45,217 nt of DNA, taken from the NCBI RefSeq assembly GCF_001261915.1, contig NZ_CVRT01000021.1, positions 1 to 45,217 of the forward strand, in the 5' to 3' direction. The notes under the pieces were generated by a model. The model saw only the letters and a list, made by a program, of their open reading frames with translations. It did not search any database and was not told the origin of the DNA. Each line of letters starts with the position of its first letter. Positions within the stretch are counted from its first letter, which is position 1. Below, piece by piece: positions 16,278-23,809 of the stretch. The position numbers and the translations under genes are program-made. This stretch comes from Halorubrum sp. SD626R. Lineage in GTDB: Archaea > Halobacteriota > Halobacteria > Halobacteriales > Haloferacaceae.

Positions 16278-17078
16278 TTACTCCTCGTCGGCGTCGGTCG
16301 CGTCGTCGTCTGCGTCCCCGTTCTCGGTCTCCGCGTCTCCGTCGGTCGCGAGCAGGTCGCGCTCGTCGAGGATCGACTCGATCTCCTCGTTCGACCGCTC
16401 GGTGTAGCCGTCGTCGTCGCCGACGGTGATCGTGGCGACGCCGACGCCGTCGGGCGCTAGCTCGCCGTCGTTCGACTGCGCGAGGGTGTCGAGCGCGAGC
16501 CCGACCGCCTCGTCGGTGGAGAGGCCCGCCTCGTACTCCTCCTCCAGGTAGTCGCGGAGGTCGCTCCGGTCGGAACCGATCGAGAGCGCCTGCCACTCGT
16601 AGGGGGTGCCGGAGGGGTCGGTCTCGAAGAGACGCGGCTCGCCGTCCTCGATCCCGCCGACGATCAGCGCGACGCCGAAGGGGCGCGCGCCGCCGACCTG
16701 CGTGTACTGCTGGATGTGGTCGGTGATGTTCTTCGTCAGCGTCTCGATGCCGACGGGCTCGCCGTAGCGGAGCTGGTTCACCTGCGCCTGCCGGCGCGCG
16801 AAGTCGATGAGCTGGCGGGCGTCGGCGACGTGGCCCGCGCTCGCGACGCCGACGTGGTCGTCGGCCTTGTGGAGCTTCTCGATGCTCGCCGGCTCCATCA
16901 GCGGGGAGCGGGCGCGCTTGTCGGCCGCGAGGACGACGCCGTCCTCGGCGCGGACGCCGACGCTCGCCGTCCCGCGTTTCACCGCCTCCCGGGCGTACTC
17001 GACCTGGTAGAGCCTGCCGTCGGGAGAGAAGATCGTGATTCCGCGGTCGTACGCCTGCTGTTGGGATTGTCCCTGCAT
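16278..17078 (-). CDS. psmA: Proteasome alpha subunit PsmA
   Basis: This 266-residue subunit forms the outer heptameric rings of the 20S proteasome. The N-terminal gating segment and the family signature are present (YDRGITIFSPDGRLYQVEYA, residues 10-29). These are followed by the RGTASVGVRAEDGVVLAADKR block and SIGSDRSDLRDYLEEEYE. From about residue 235 the protein has an acidic tail, common in haloarchaeal PsmA. The start at 17078 (MQGQSQQQAYDRG) is the family start. Only four bases separate it from the stop of rnp2, so the two are cotranscribed. Confidence 0.95.
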   Translation of the reverse strand: MQGQSQQQAYDRGITIFSPDGRLYQVEYAREAVKRGTASVGVRAEDGVVLAADKRARSPLMEPASIEKLHKADDHVGVASAGHVADARQLIDFARRQAQVNQLRYGEPVGIETLTKNITDHIQQYTQVGGARPFGVALIVGGIEDGEPRLFETDPSGTPYEWQALSIGSDRSDLRDYLEEEYEAGLSTDEAVGLALDTLAQSNDGELAPDGVGVATITVGDDDGYTERSNEEIESILDERDLLATDGDAETENGDADDDATDADEE

Positions 17079-17082
17079 GATA

Positions 17083-17562
17083 TCACTCGATGTCGAACGC
17101 CGCCGCGCCGACGTAACCCGACTCGGTCCGCACGTCGCACGCGTCCTCGCGCACGACCGCGGGCCGCTCGGCGTCCCGGAACGCGACGTCTCGCTGTGTT
17201 GAATTAGCGCCCGCGCGACCCATATATCTTTCCTCACAGGCACGCACCGTCCCCGAGATCCCACGGACGTGGATCCCGACCGACTCGCCGTCGACCTCGC
17301 TCACGCAGGCGATCGCGGCGCGCGCCTCGGCGACGTGTCCGTGGCGGACCTTCACCACCGCCTCCCCGATCCCGTCGCCGTGCGAGAACGAGAGCAGCGT
17401 GAGGTCGGCGTCGGCGCTGCCGGCGTCGCCGAGCAGGTTGCCGGCGGCGTACCAGAGCGCGCGCTGGAACGCGCGGCGTCCGAGCTCGGCGTCGGGCCAC
17501 GTCTCGATCCCGACCGCGACGTACCGCCAGCGCGGCCGGAGGTGTTTGGGGAGGTGTTTCAT
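17083..17562 (-). CDS. rnp2: Ribonuclease P protein component 2 (Pop5/Rpp14)
   Basis: This 159-residue protein is homologous to eukaryotic Pop5. It binds RNase P RNA and, with the Rpp30 subunit, raises catalytic efficiency in tRNA 5' maturation. The family start MKHLPKHLRPRWRYVAV and the LWYAAGNLLGDAG region are recognisable. Residues 115-159 form a longer C-terminal extension than in most archaea. It sits between a methyltransferase gene and psmA, and the Rpp30-type subunit is encoded at the head of the same operon. This is the conserved archaeal association of RNase P and proteasome genes. Confidence 0.9.
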   Translation of the reverse strand: MKHLPKHLRPRWRYVAVGIETWPDAELGRRAFQRALWYAAGNLLGDAGSADADLTLLSFSHGDGIGEAVVKVRHGHVAEARAAIACVSEVDGESVGIHVRGISGTVRACEERYMGRAGANSTQRDVAFRDAERPAVVREDACDVRTESGYVGAAAFDIE

Positions 17563-17572
17563 CGCGCTCGGT

Positions 17573-18217
17573 CTACTCCCCGTCCGCGCCGGCGGCGCCG
17601 GACTCGTCGCCGAGCCGCTCCGCGACGATCACGGCGACTTGGTCGTGGACACGCTCGACCGCGGTCACCGCGAACCCCTCCGCGGTGAACGCCTCGACGA
17701 GGGTGCCGACGGTGGCCGGATCGTCGACCTCGGGGCCGTAGAAGGGCGCCTCCGGGTCCGGATCCTCGAAGAAGGCCACGTCGCCGAGGACGATCCGGCG
17801 GGCGTCCGTGGCGGCCATCTCGCGGATCGCCTCGCGCTTCTCGTCGTCCGCGAGGTGGTGGAGCGCGAAGTTCGAGGTGACGATATCGATCCGCTGATCG
17901 GGGTCGACCCCGGGGTCGCGGAACTCGCCGTACGCGAACTCGACGTTGTCGAGGCCGCGCTCCTCCGCCTTACGGCGCCCCTCGTCCATCATCCCCTCGC
18001 TGATGTCGCGGGCGAGCACGCGCTCGGCGACCGGCGCGAGCGCCAGCGCGATGGCGCCCGTTCCGGCGCCCAAGTCGAGGACGACGTCGTCGGTGTTCGG
18101 GTCGGCGTAGTCGGTCACGAGGCTCGCGCAGGCGTGGTACTCCTCGCTCTTCGAGTCGTCGTACTCGGCTGCCTTCTCGGAGAAGCGCGCCGCGTGCTCC
18201 TCAACCGTCTTCTTCAT
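17573..18217 (-). CDS. Class I SAM-dependent methyltransferase
   Basis: This 214-residue Rossmann-fold methyltransferase has motif I LDLGAGTG at residues 47-54. An acidic residue follows at the end of beta-2 (RDISEGMMDEG), and NFALHHLADDEKREAI resembles motif IV of ubiquinone/menaquinone-type and related methyltransferases. The substrate cannot be told from the sequence. Because the gene lies between the two RNase P protein genes, overlapping the upstream one by 17 bases and ending ten bases before the downstream one, an RNA or protein substrate linked to tRNA processing is possible. That is inference. Confidence 0.85.
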   Translation of the reverse strand: MKKTVEEHAARFSEKAAEYDDSKSEEYHACASLVTDYADPNTDDVVLDLGAGTGAIALALAPVAERVLARDISEGMMDEGRRKAEERGLDNVEFAYGEFRDPGVDPDQRIDIVTSNFALHHLADDEKREAIREMAATDARRIVLGDVAFFEDPDPEAPFYGPEVDDPATVGTLVEAFTAEGFAVTAVERVHDQVAVIVAERLGDESGAAGADGE

Positions 18218-18926
18218 GTCTCCCCAGTCGGACCCCCGGCTCTATGAAGCCCTCGGAGCGCCGCTCGCGGTTCCGCTCGGCGATCTCGCCCCACGCGCGG
18301 AGCCCCTCGCGGACCCACTCGGCGTCGAACCCGACGGCCTCGCCGACCGCGACCAGCTCCCGGGGCGCCCGGAGTCCGAGGTGCGACCGCGGGTTCGCGC
18401 TGACGACGTGGGGCGCGTCGTAGTAGGTGACTATCTCGCGGAGCTTCCGGAGGTCGGCGAGCGCCCGCACCCGCTTCCCGCCGGTCGCCCGGAGGACCGG
18501 ACCGAGGTCGAACTCCACGTGGACGCCGTTGTCGCGGGCCGCCTTCGCGAGGACGTGGTTGAAATCTCCCGACCCCTCTGTCGGGCGTGCGAGCACGTCG
18601 ACGCGCGGCTCCTCGACCGCGAACCGGTTGAGGCCGTCGTCGCCGCCGACGAGACAGACGACGGTGCGCTCCGACCGGTAGTTCCCGACCGCGCCCGACG
18701 CGCTCGTCGGGTCGTCGGCGTCGACCTCGACCGCGTCGACGACGTCGACCCCGTACTCGTCGCGGAGCCCGGCCGCTTCGTCCGATGGCTCGCCGGCCTC
18801 TCCGGCCGGGGCGAGCGCGTCCCGCGTGCGGACGACGATCCCGTCGTAGCCGCACCGCGCCGCCGTGGCGGCGTGGCGAGCGACGGTCGCGTCGCCGTCA
18901 GGGTGGGCGTGGACGGCCTCGTACAT
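18201..18926 (-). CDS. rnp3: Ribonuclease P protein component 3 (Rpp30)
   Basis: This 241-residue Rpp30-type protein has the PHP-like TIM barrel of the family. Visible marks are the N-terminal YEAVHAHPDG, VDVLARPTEGSGDFNHVLAKAA, the VHVEFDLGPVL strand and ISxNPRSHLGLRAP near the C-terminal half (here VVSANPRSHLGLRAP). It forms a heterodimer pair with component 2 in archaeal RNase P. ATG 18926 is preferred to the GTG two codons upstream because GGAG lies five bases before the ATG, a good ribosome-binding distance. It is the first gene of the operon rnp3 - methyltransferase - rnp2 - psmA. Confidence 0.88.
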   Translation of the reverse strand: MYEAVHAHPDGDATVARHAATAARCGYDGIVVRTRDALAPAGEAGEPSDEAAGLRDEYGVDVVDAVEVDADDPTSASGAVGNYRSERTVVCLVGGDDGLNRFAVEEPRVDVLARPTEGSGDFNHVLAKAARDNGVHVEFDLGPVLRATGGKRVRALADLRKLREIVTYYDAPHVVSANPRSHLGLRAPRELVAVGEAVGFDAEWVREGLRAWGEIAERNRERRSEGFIEPGVRLGRHEEDG

Positions 18927-19052
18927 AGACACTCCTTTCGCGCCGGGCCGTATCGTCGTTGCGCTTTCGGCGCCGCTCTCGCTTCCCGTCTTCCCTCCCC
19001 TTTCGTGTCGTCGCTTCCGAGTCCAATTGCACCTCTCGCTTTCGGTCCGGGA

Positions 19053-19916
19053 TCAGTCGTCGCCGGCAGACTCCTCCCGCTTCTTCCACTCCCGTCTCGG
19101 GTCCTCGCCGGTGAACCACGTCGCGATCCCGTCCGGGTCGTCCTCGCGGACGGCCCGACGCCGCCCCCACTCGACGGTCGCCTTCGCGAGCGCGGTCGGG
19201 AGGAGATACGGCAGGAGGACCGCTTCGGCACCGAAGGCGTCGGCGACGCGATTGAGCAGCCCGGGAGCGAGGGCCGCTTCGATCACAACGATCCCGACGG
19301 TGACCGGGATCACCGTCAGCATCCCGATGACGAAGTAAAAGAAGACGACGCGCTGGGCGGCCTCCACGACCATGTACGGCGACCGCTCCTCGTAGGCGCG
19401 CTCGGCAAAGAACTCCCGGTAGACCTCCGCCGCCTGCGCGCCGCAGACGCCGAGCGCCGCCAGCCCGACGGTGGGTGTGAGGTACGAGAGCGCGTCAAAA
19501 CCGACCGGCGCAAGCGGGAACAGGAGGAAGGCGAACACCCCCAGCGACCGGGCGACGACGCGCGCGTTCCGGCGGTAGATCGGCGGGAGCCACGAGACGG
19601 GGCGGATCGGGTTCGGATCGCGTTCCCACACGTCGTCGCGCTCCGCGTCCTCGTCGTAGCCGGTGATGTAGAACGAGCGGTCCTCCAGCACGATCGGTCG
19701 CTCCGCGAACATCGCGGCGACGCCGTGAGCGAGCACCAGCGCGGCCACCTCGATCCAGTAGACGGCGAGCAGCTCCCCGACGCGCCAGTCGAACGCGACC
19801 ACTCCGGCGAGCGGGAGGAGGTTCGTCGCGACCACGATCCCGAGGGCCCCGGGACCGGTCGGGTCGAGGGGGCGCGACGGGCCGGACTCGGTGTCGGGCG
19901 ATCCGTCGGAGGGCAT
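19053..19916 (-). CDS. Integral membrane protein, DUF6498-like
   Basis: This 287-residue protein has about six to seven hydrophobic segments. A Pro/Ser/Asp-rich cytoplasmic N-terminus is followed by GIVVATNLLPLAGVVAFDW and LLAVYWIEVAALVLAHGVAAMF. A long charged loop (about 80-118) and more membrane helices come next, ending in a charged C-terminus. The LLAVYWIEV phrase is what I associate with DUF6498 in haloarchaea, from memory. The function is unknown. A TATA box (19941-19948) lies 25-32 nt upstream of the ATG, supporting this start. Confidence 0.7.
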   Translation of the reverse strand: MPSDGSPDTESGPSRPLDPTGPGALGIVVATNLLPLAGVVAFDWRVGELLAVYWIEVAALVLAHGVAAMFAERPIVLEDRSFYITGYDEDAERDDVWERDPNPIRPVSWLPPIYRRNARVVARSLGVFAFLLFPLAPVGFDALSYLTPTVGLAALGVCGAQAAEVYREFFAERAYEERSPYMVVEAAQRVVFFYFVIGMLTVIPVTVGIVVIEAALAPGLLNRVADAFGAEAVLLPYLLPTALAKATVEWGRRRAVREDDPDGIATWFTGEDPRREWKKREESAGDD

Positions 19917-19940
19917 CGCCCGGTAGTGCGGACGGAGCGA

Positions 19941-19948
19941 GTATAAAT
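19941..19948 (-). promoter_or_regulatory. TATA box of the DUF6498-like gene
   Basis: ATTTATAC on the minus strand, about 28 nt upstream of the ATG at 19916. Confidence 0.6.
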
Positions 19949-20078
19949 CCGGCTTCGCGGGCGTCCGCTCCTGCGGTCGAGCGTCCCGAGTTCCGGTCTC
20001 TCGTCCGGCCGCAATCCCCAGCCGTCACCCCGGCCGTCCCCCGCGTCCGGCCGCCGCGCCGCCCGCGCCCCGACGCCC

Positions 20079-20086
20079 TTTTCATC
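20079..20086 (+). promoter_or_regulatory. TATA-like box of the DUF357 gene
   Basis: CTTTTCAT lies about 26 nt upstream of the ATG at 20108. The region between it and the divergent TATA at 19941-19948 is very C-rich and shows nothing else. Confidence 0.5.
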
Positions 20087-20107
20087 CGCTCGCGGGAACC
20101 GGGGCGC

Positions 20108-20392
20108 ATGAGCGCCGACTTAGAGGAGAAGACCGACCGGTACGAGCGCATGCTCGCCGACGCGCTGGCGGCCGCGGAGCCCCGGCCGCCGGCCGACACG
20201 CCCCTCGGTGAGGCGGCGGCCGACGTCGTCGAGATGGCGGAGTCGTACCTCGACGACGGGCGGCACTTCCGGGAGGACGACGACCCGGTGAACGCGCTCG
20301 CGTCCTACTCGTACGGCTACGGCTGGCTCGACGCCGGCGTCCGGCTGGGGCTGTTCGCCGTCCCCGACGACACCGAGCTGTTCACGACGTGA
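20108..20392 (+). CDS. DUF357 family protein
   Basis: This 94-residue helical protein matches archaeal DUF357 by its pattern of two helices and the signature ALASYSYGYGWLDAGVRLGLF at residues 64-84. The family is small, cytoplasmic and of unknown function, and is widely conserved in archaea. The full family length is present, and the TATA-like box supports the start. A non-coding repetitive region follows the gene. Confidence 0.85.
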   Translation: MSADLEEKTDRYERMLADALAAAEPRPPADTPLGEAAADVVEMAESYLDDGRHFREDDDPVNALASYSYGYGWLDAGVRLGLFAVPDDTELFTT

Positions 20393-20872
20393 GCGTTTAG
20401 TATGTGAGCGTTCACAGCGTGTGGAGTGACGCAAGCGTGAGTGTCTGGTTGTCTGCAGTCGATCGAGTATGAATTGTTGCCGATGGGTCCGCGGTGAACA
20501 CGTTCAAATCCCCAACCGCTCGGCTATATGTGATTGTTAGCGGATCGACGGAGAACACCTCCAAAGCCCCAGCCGGGAGGCGGACGCACGCTCGCTGCGC
20601 TCCTCAGTCGCTCACTCCGTTCGCTCCCTTCGGTGCTCGCGTCGCCTGGGCCCGCCTCCCGGCTGCCCCTTTGAGTCCCACCCGGCCGCAACCGCGCCGC
20701 AGCCTCACGCCTCCCCAGCCTCGCCGCGGCTGCCACAGGCAGCCGCGGGCTCCCTCGCGCGTGCTCCTCGCGCCCGGTGGGCGCTCGGAGGCACGCGCCA
20801 CGGCACCGTTTATTAATAAGATCTCACGTGGCCGTCGCTCGGTGTTTATAAGTAACTCTCCGTTGAGGAGCC
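20393..20872. repeat. Non-coding repetitive element between DUF357 and pgp
   Basis: I find no gene in these 480 bp. Two diverged copies of one unit stand about 57 bp apart: 20493-20523 and 20550-20580. They share GG-GAACAC, CAAA, CCCCA and CCG blocks in register. Downstream are GCTCGCTGCGCTCCTCAGTCG-like serine-codon-like runs, a strand-biased C-rich tract and a perfect hairpin at 20724-20748. The right end is AT-richer (TTTATTAATAAG at 20810-20821 and GTTTATAAGTAA near 20844). I recognise the style from haloarchaeal, especially Halorubrum, intergenic repeats. A database comparison would be needed to prove multicopy status. Confidence 0.55.
20724..20748. repeat. Perfect 10-bp inverted repeat (hairpin) inside the repetitive element
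   Basis: CCGCGGCTGC (20724-20733), a five-base loop CACAG, and GCAGCCGCGG (20739-20748). The arms are exact reverse complements. Confidence 0.8.
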
Positions 20873-21556
20873 TCACTCGCCCCGCTCTCGCATGTCGGCC
20901 AGCACCCCGGCAGTCCCGTCCATGTACGCCTCGTCGAGGACAATGTCGGCCGCCTCGCGTGCGGTCGCGTCCGCGTTGGCGACCGCGTACGCCTCGCCGG
21001 CGACGCCGAACGTCGAGGCGTCGTTCTCGCTGTCGCCGACGGCGACGAACGCCTCGGGGGCGACGTCGAGCGCGTCGCCGACGCGCTGTAGGGCCGTTCC
21101 CTTGCTCACGTCGGGCGACTTGACGTGGTACGCGTAGCCCGTGTCGACGACCTCGACGCGCCCCTCGGCCGCCGCTGCGACCTCGCGGAGCAGCGCCTCG
21201 TCGGCGTCGGGCGACAGCGCCACCTCCGTCTCGCGCCAGCGGTTCACCGTGTCGCCGTCGCCCCAGCCGATCTCCCCGCCGCGCGCCTCGAACGCCTCGA
21301 CGACGGCGCGGGGGGCCGCCGGGTCGCCGAGGATCGCCGTCTCGCCGTCGACGTGCGCGACCCCGCCGTTCTCGGCGATCACGGTCTCGGGCCGGCCGAG
21401 GAAGTGCGCCAGCGCGACCGGGAACGGGAACGCCTTCCCCGTCGCGAGGACGACCGGCGCGTCCCAGTCGGGCAGCAGTTCGAAGACGCGGGGATCGATC
21501 CGGCCGGTCGGCGTCGTCAGCGTTCCGTCGATGTCCAGCGCGAGGGGCGGGACCAT
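20873..21556 (-). CDS. pgp: Phosphoglycolate phosphatase (archaeal HAD type)
   Basis: This 227-residue HAD-superfamily hydrolase has motif I DIDGTLT near residue 8-14 (nucleophile Asp8), the motif II region LATGKAFPFPVALA, a Lys in VSKGTALQRV and motif IV VGDSENDASTF. This order and spacing match the archaeal phosphoglycolate phosphatase / SPP-like (Cof) family, in which a small cap domain lies between motifs II and III. It would remove 2-phosphoglycolate made by DNA repair or side reactions. The ATG at 21556 is the family start; the open frame extends further upstream, but only through sequence without family similarity. Confidence 0.88.
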   Translation of the reverse strand: MVPPLALDIDGTLTTPTGRIDPRVFELLPDWDAPVVLATGKAFPFPVALAHFLGRPETVIAENGGVAHVDGETAILGDPAAPRAVVEAFEARGGEIGWGDGDTVNRWRETEVALSPDADEALLREVAAAAEGRVEVVDTGYAYHVKSPDVSKGTALQRVGDALDVAPEAFVAVGDSENDASTFGVAGEAYAVANADATAREAADIVLDEAYMDGTAGVLADMRERGE

Positions 21557-21675
21557 ACCGGCGGTGGGGCGGCCGGGCGCAACTGTCTTGCGCTCGGGCT
21601 CGGCGCGGGGTCGAGCGGTGATAAAGAGAGGCGTCCGCGGTCGTCGACCGCGGCGGCTTGGTCGATCGGGGCGGC

Positions 21676-22848
21676 TCAGACCGACCACGACGGCCGGTCG
21701 AACAGCTCCCGAAACACGAGCGTCGGGAACCGCGGGACGAGCCGGCTCGGCGGGCGGCCCTTCCCGTCGCTCCGGCGGACCGTCACCCGGTCGAGCAGGC
21801 CCGCGTCCGCGAGCTCGTAGAGCACCCGGCGCACGGTCGAGGCCGAGAGGTCGACGGCGGGCCGCGAGGCGATCGTCTCGGTCGCGGCGCTCACCGACTC
21901 GCGGTCCTCGTCCGGCAGGCTGACGAGCTCGTACAGCAGCCGGCGGCGGCTCTCGGAGAGCGCGAGGACGCGGCCGAGCGCCGCGCCGGGCCGCGGCACG
22001 TTCTCGATCCCCGCGTCGAGGTCGGCCGGCCGGACCGTCGAGGCCCCAGCCCGCTCCGCGCTGATCGCGGCGCCGGTGACCGCGGCGAGCGCGTCGTGGG
22101 CGTCGCCCTCGGCCCACTCGCCGACCTCGCGGATCTGGTCGTGGCTGATCGCGTCGCGGCCGAGCCCCGTCGAACACCGGCTCGTCAGCAACTCGACGAG
22201 CACGTGTCTCCGGTACGGCTCGAACGCGACGCGCTCGTCGGGCTCCCACTCGATCGCGTCGGGCGGGTCCCGGCCGAGACAGACGGGCGCGACGTGCCCG
22301 CTGAGGTCCGCGAGCCAGTCGACGACGGTCGTCGCGTCCGGCATCTCCGGCTCGTTGACATGGTCGACCGCGACGACCACGTCCGGCCCGGTGCGGACGG
22401 CGTCACGGAGCTCGTCGGCGAGCTCGTCGGTGCCGATCCCGTGCTCCGGGACCGGGTCGTCGCCGATCTCCGAGAGGACGTCGTGGTAGAGCCGGAACCG
22501 GGTCGAGCCGCGCCGCGCGTCGACGTAGACGAACCCCGGCAGGGTCGGCTCGACCGCCCGCGTCGTGGTCTGGATGGCCCGCCGCGGACCGCTGTGGGAC
22601 GCGAGCCGATCGAACAGGGCCGAGACGACGGCCGACTTCCCGCTCCCCTTCGGCCCGTGCACGTAGGTGCTCGGCGGGAGCGACCCGGAGAACGCCGGGC
22701 TGAACGCGTCGAGCAGGCGCTCGAACACCGGTCCCCGACCGGTCGGGGACGCCACGTGCGAGACGGGGGAGACGGCGTCGAGGTCGACGAGGACGCCGGC
22801 GCCGGCGTCGTATCCCAGCCGGCGCTCGATCCGGTCGTCGATGTTCAC
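21676..22848 (-). CDS. Cdc6/Orc1-like AAA+ ATPase with altered Walker B
   Basis: This 390-residue protein is built like Orc1/Cdc6. Residues 30-250 form an AAA+ domain with Walker A GPKGSGKS (65-72, Lys71). A linker follows, then a C-terminal winged-helix domain (about 300-375: STVRRVLYELADAGLLDRVTV). The Walker B strand VVVAVD ends in D162-H163 where replication Orc1/Cdc6 proteins have Asp-Glu, so the catalytic Glu appears to be missing. I see no origin-recognition-box repeats beside the gene. It is more likely a diverged paralogue than the origin-linked initiator. It lies upstream of pgp in the same orientation, 119 bases apart. Confidence 0.78.
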   Translation of the reverse strand: MNIDDRIERRLGYDAGAGVLVDLDAVSPVSHVASPTGRGPVFERLLDAFSPAFSGSLPPSTYVHGPKGSGKSAVVSALFDRLASHSGPRRAIQTTTRAVEPTLPGFVYVDARRGSTRFRLYHDVLSEIGDDPVPEHGIGTDELADELRDAVRTGPDVVVAVDHVNEPEMPDATTVVDWLADLSGHVAPVCLGRDPPDAIEWEPDERVAFEPYRRHVLVELLTSRCSTGLGRDAISHDQIREVGEWAEGDAHDALAAVTGAAISAERAGASTVRPADLDAGIENVPRPGAALGRVLALSESRRRLLYELVSLPDEDRESVSAATETIASRPAVDLSASTVRRVLYELADAGLLDRVTVRRSDGKGRPPSRLVPRFPTLVFRELFDRPSWSV

Positions 22849-22942
22849 GGTTGGGCCTCCACGGTGATCGGCCGAGAGCGATTCGGAACGGTCGCGAACC
22901 CCTGCGGCGTCCGGCTTCGGGTCGGCGGGCGTCCGCCGCCGG

Positions 22943-23146
22943 TCACCAGTGGTCGGGCTTGTACCGGTTGATGAGCACCGTCGAAATCACGAAGACGACC
23001 CCGCTGATGAGGCCGGTTATCAGTCCGACGGTGAGACGAACGCCGAGCGTTCCCTCTGAGGCGACCGCCATCACGACCGCGACGACCGCCATCACTACGA
23101 GGAGGTTCCGTCGGTCTCGCCGCCCGAAACTCAACCGATCCAACAT
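22943..23146 (-). CDS. Small two-helix membrane protein
   Basis: This 67-residue protein has a basic N-terminus (SFGRRDRRN) followed by two hydrophobic segments: LLVVMAVVAVVMAVA and VGLITGLISGVVFVISTVL. The end is a charged NRYKPDHW. A TATA element (TATTTAAA, 23170-23178 region) lies the correct distance upstream of the ATG, which is why I accept this short gene. Function unknown; the size suggests a regulator or accessory subunit. Confidence 0.6.
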   Translation of the reverse strand: MLDRLSFGRRDRRNLLVVMAVVAVVMAVASEGTLGVRLTVGLITGLISGVVFVISTVLINRYKPDHW

Positions 23147-23169
23147 ACCACGTCATCCTCGCCGCGGTG

Positions 23170-23178
23170 TTTAAATAC
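23170..23178 (-). promoter_or_regulatory. TATA box of the small membrane protein gene
   Basis: GTATTTAAA on the minus strand, about 28 nt upstream of ATG 23146. Confidence 0.6.
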
Positions 23179-23267
23179 CTCACGTTCGGTCCGCGGTCGT
23201 CACGCCACGGTCGGGCGACCGCTCCCGCGGTCGTCGCCATCGAGCGAACGGTTCCCACCCGATGGAA

Positions 23268-23275
23268 ACTTATAC
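23268..23275 (+). promoter_or_regulatory. TATA-like box of the gene at 23301
   Basis: ACTTATAC is about 29 nt upstream of the ATG at 23301. It rules in this start rather than the in-frame ATG at 23262, which lies before the box. Confidence 0.6.
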
Positions 23276-23300
23276 GACTATTCGGCGAGGTACGCTCGGT

Positions 23301-23699
23301 ATGTCGAACGATCCGGCCGTGGAGACGCTGCACACGGTCGACGACCGAAGCAAAGTGGCCGCCGTCTTGGCGACACTGATCGCGTTCGGGGCGGGCATGC
23401 TCACCATCGGCGATATCGAGTTCGTCTCGATCCCCGCGGCCGCGGTCGGAGTCGGGGTCCGATTCGCGTCGGTGTGGTGGGGCGCCCGTGCCTTCGTCGA
23501 GGGCGATTCGGCGACGGTCGCCGAGCAGCCGACTGCCGGGAGCTACCATCATGGGGCGATCGGCATCGCGCTTGCGGCGGCCGGGGGACTCGCGCTGACC
23601 GCCCGGTACCTCGGCGGTGGGGTACCGGCGGTAGCCGTCGGCGCCCCGGTGGTCGCCGTCGGCGCGTTTCTGGCGCTCTCGATGCTGCTCCCCGACTGA
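23301..23699 (+). CDS. Predicted membrane protein of unknown function
   Basis: This 132-residue protein has four hydrophobic segments. The first covers VAAVLATLIAFGAGMLTIG, then SIPAAAVGVGVRFASVWWGARAF, GAIGIALAAAGGLALTARYL and VAVGAPVVAVGAFLALSMLL at the end. The N-terminus is acidic and polar. No family is recognised. The start is set by the TATA box 26-33 nt upstream. It diverges from the small membrane protein gene at 23146. Confidence 0.65.
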   Translation: MSNDPAVETLHTVDDRSKVAAVLATLIAFGAGMLTIGDIEFVSIPAAAVGVGVRFASVWWGARAFVEGDSATVAEQPTAGSYHHGAIGIALAAAGGLALTARYLGGGVPAVAVGAPVVAVGAFLALSMLLPD

Positions 23700-23809
23700 C
23701 GGTCGCACTCGCTCGCGGGCGGTCTCACACTGGTCGCTGCCCGGACGATTCCGACCGACCGCGGATGAGCGAAGTGCCATAATAAAATACTGCCGAGAGT
23801 GAGGACGCG

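Noticed and set aside
20393..20872. CRISPR array or IS element in the repeat region
   Set aside because: The two similar units are not followed by regular spacers, and there is no transposase frame or terminal inverted repeats that I can see.
21676..23300. Replication origin next to the Cdc6-like gene
   Set aside because: I looked for origin-recognition-box-like inverted repeats and a long AT-rich unwinding region and found none. The protein also has an altered Walker B motif.
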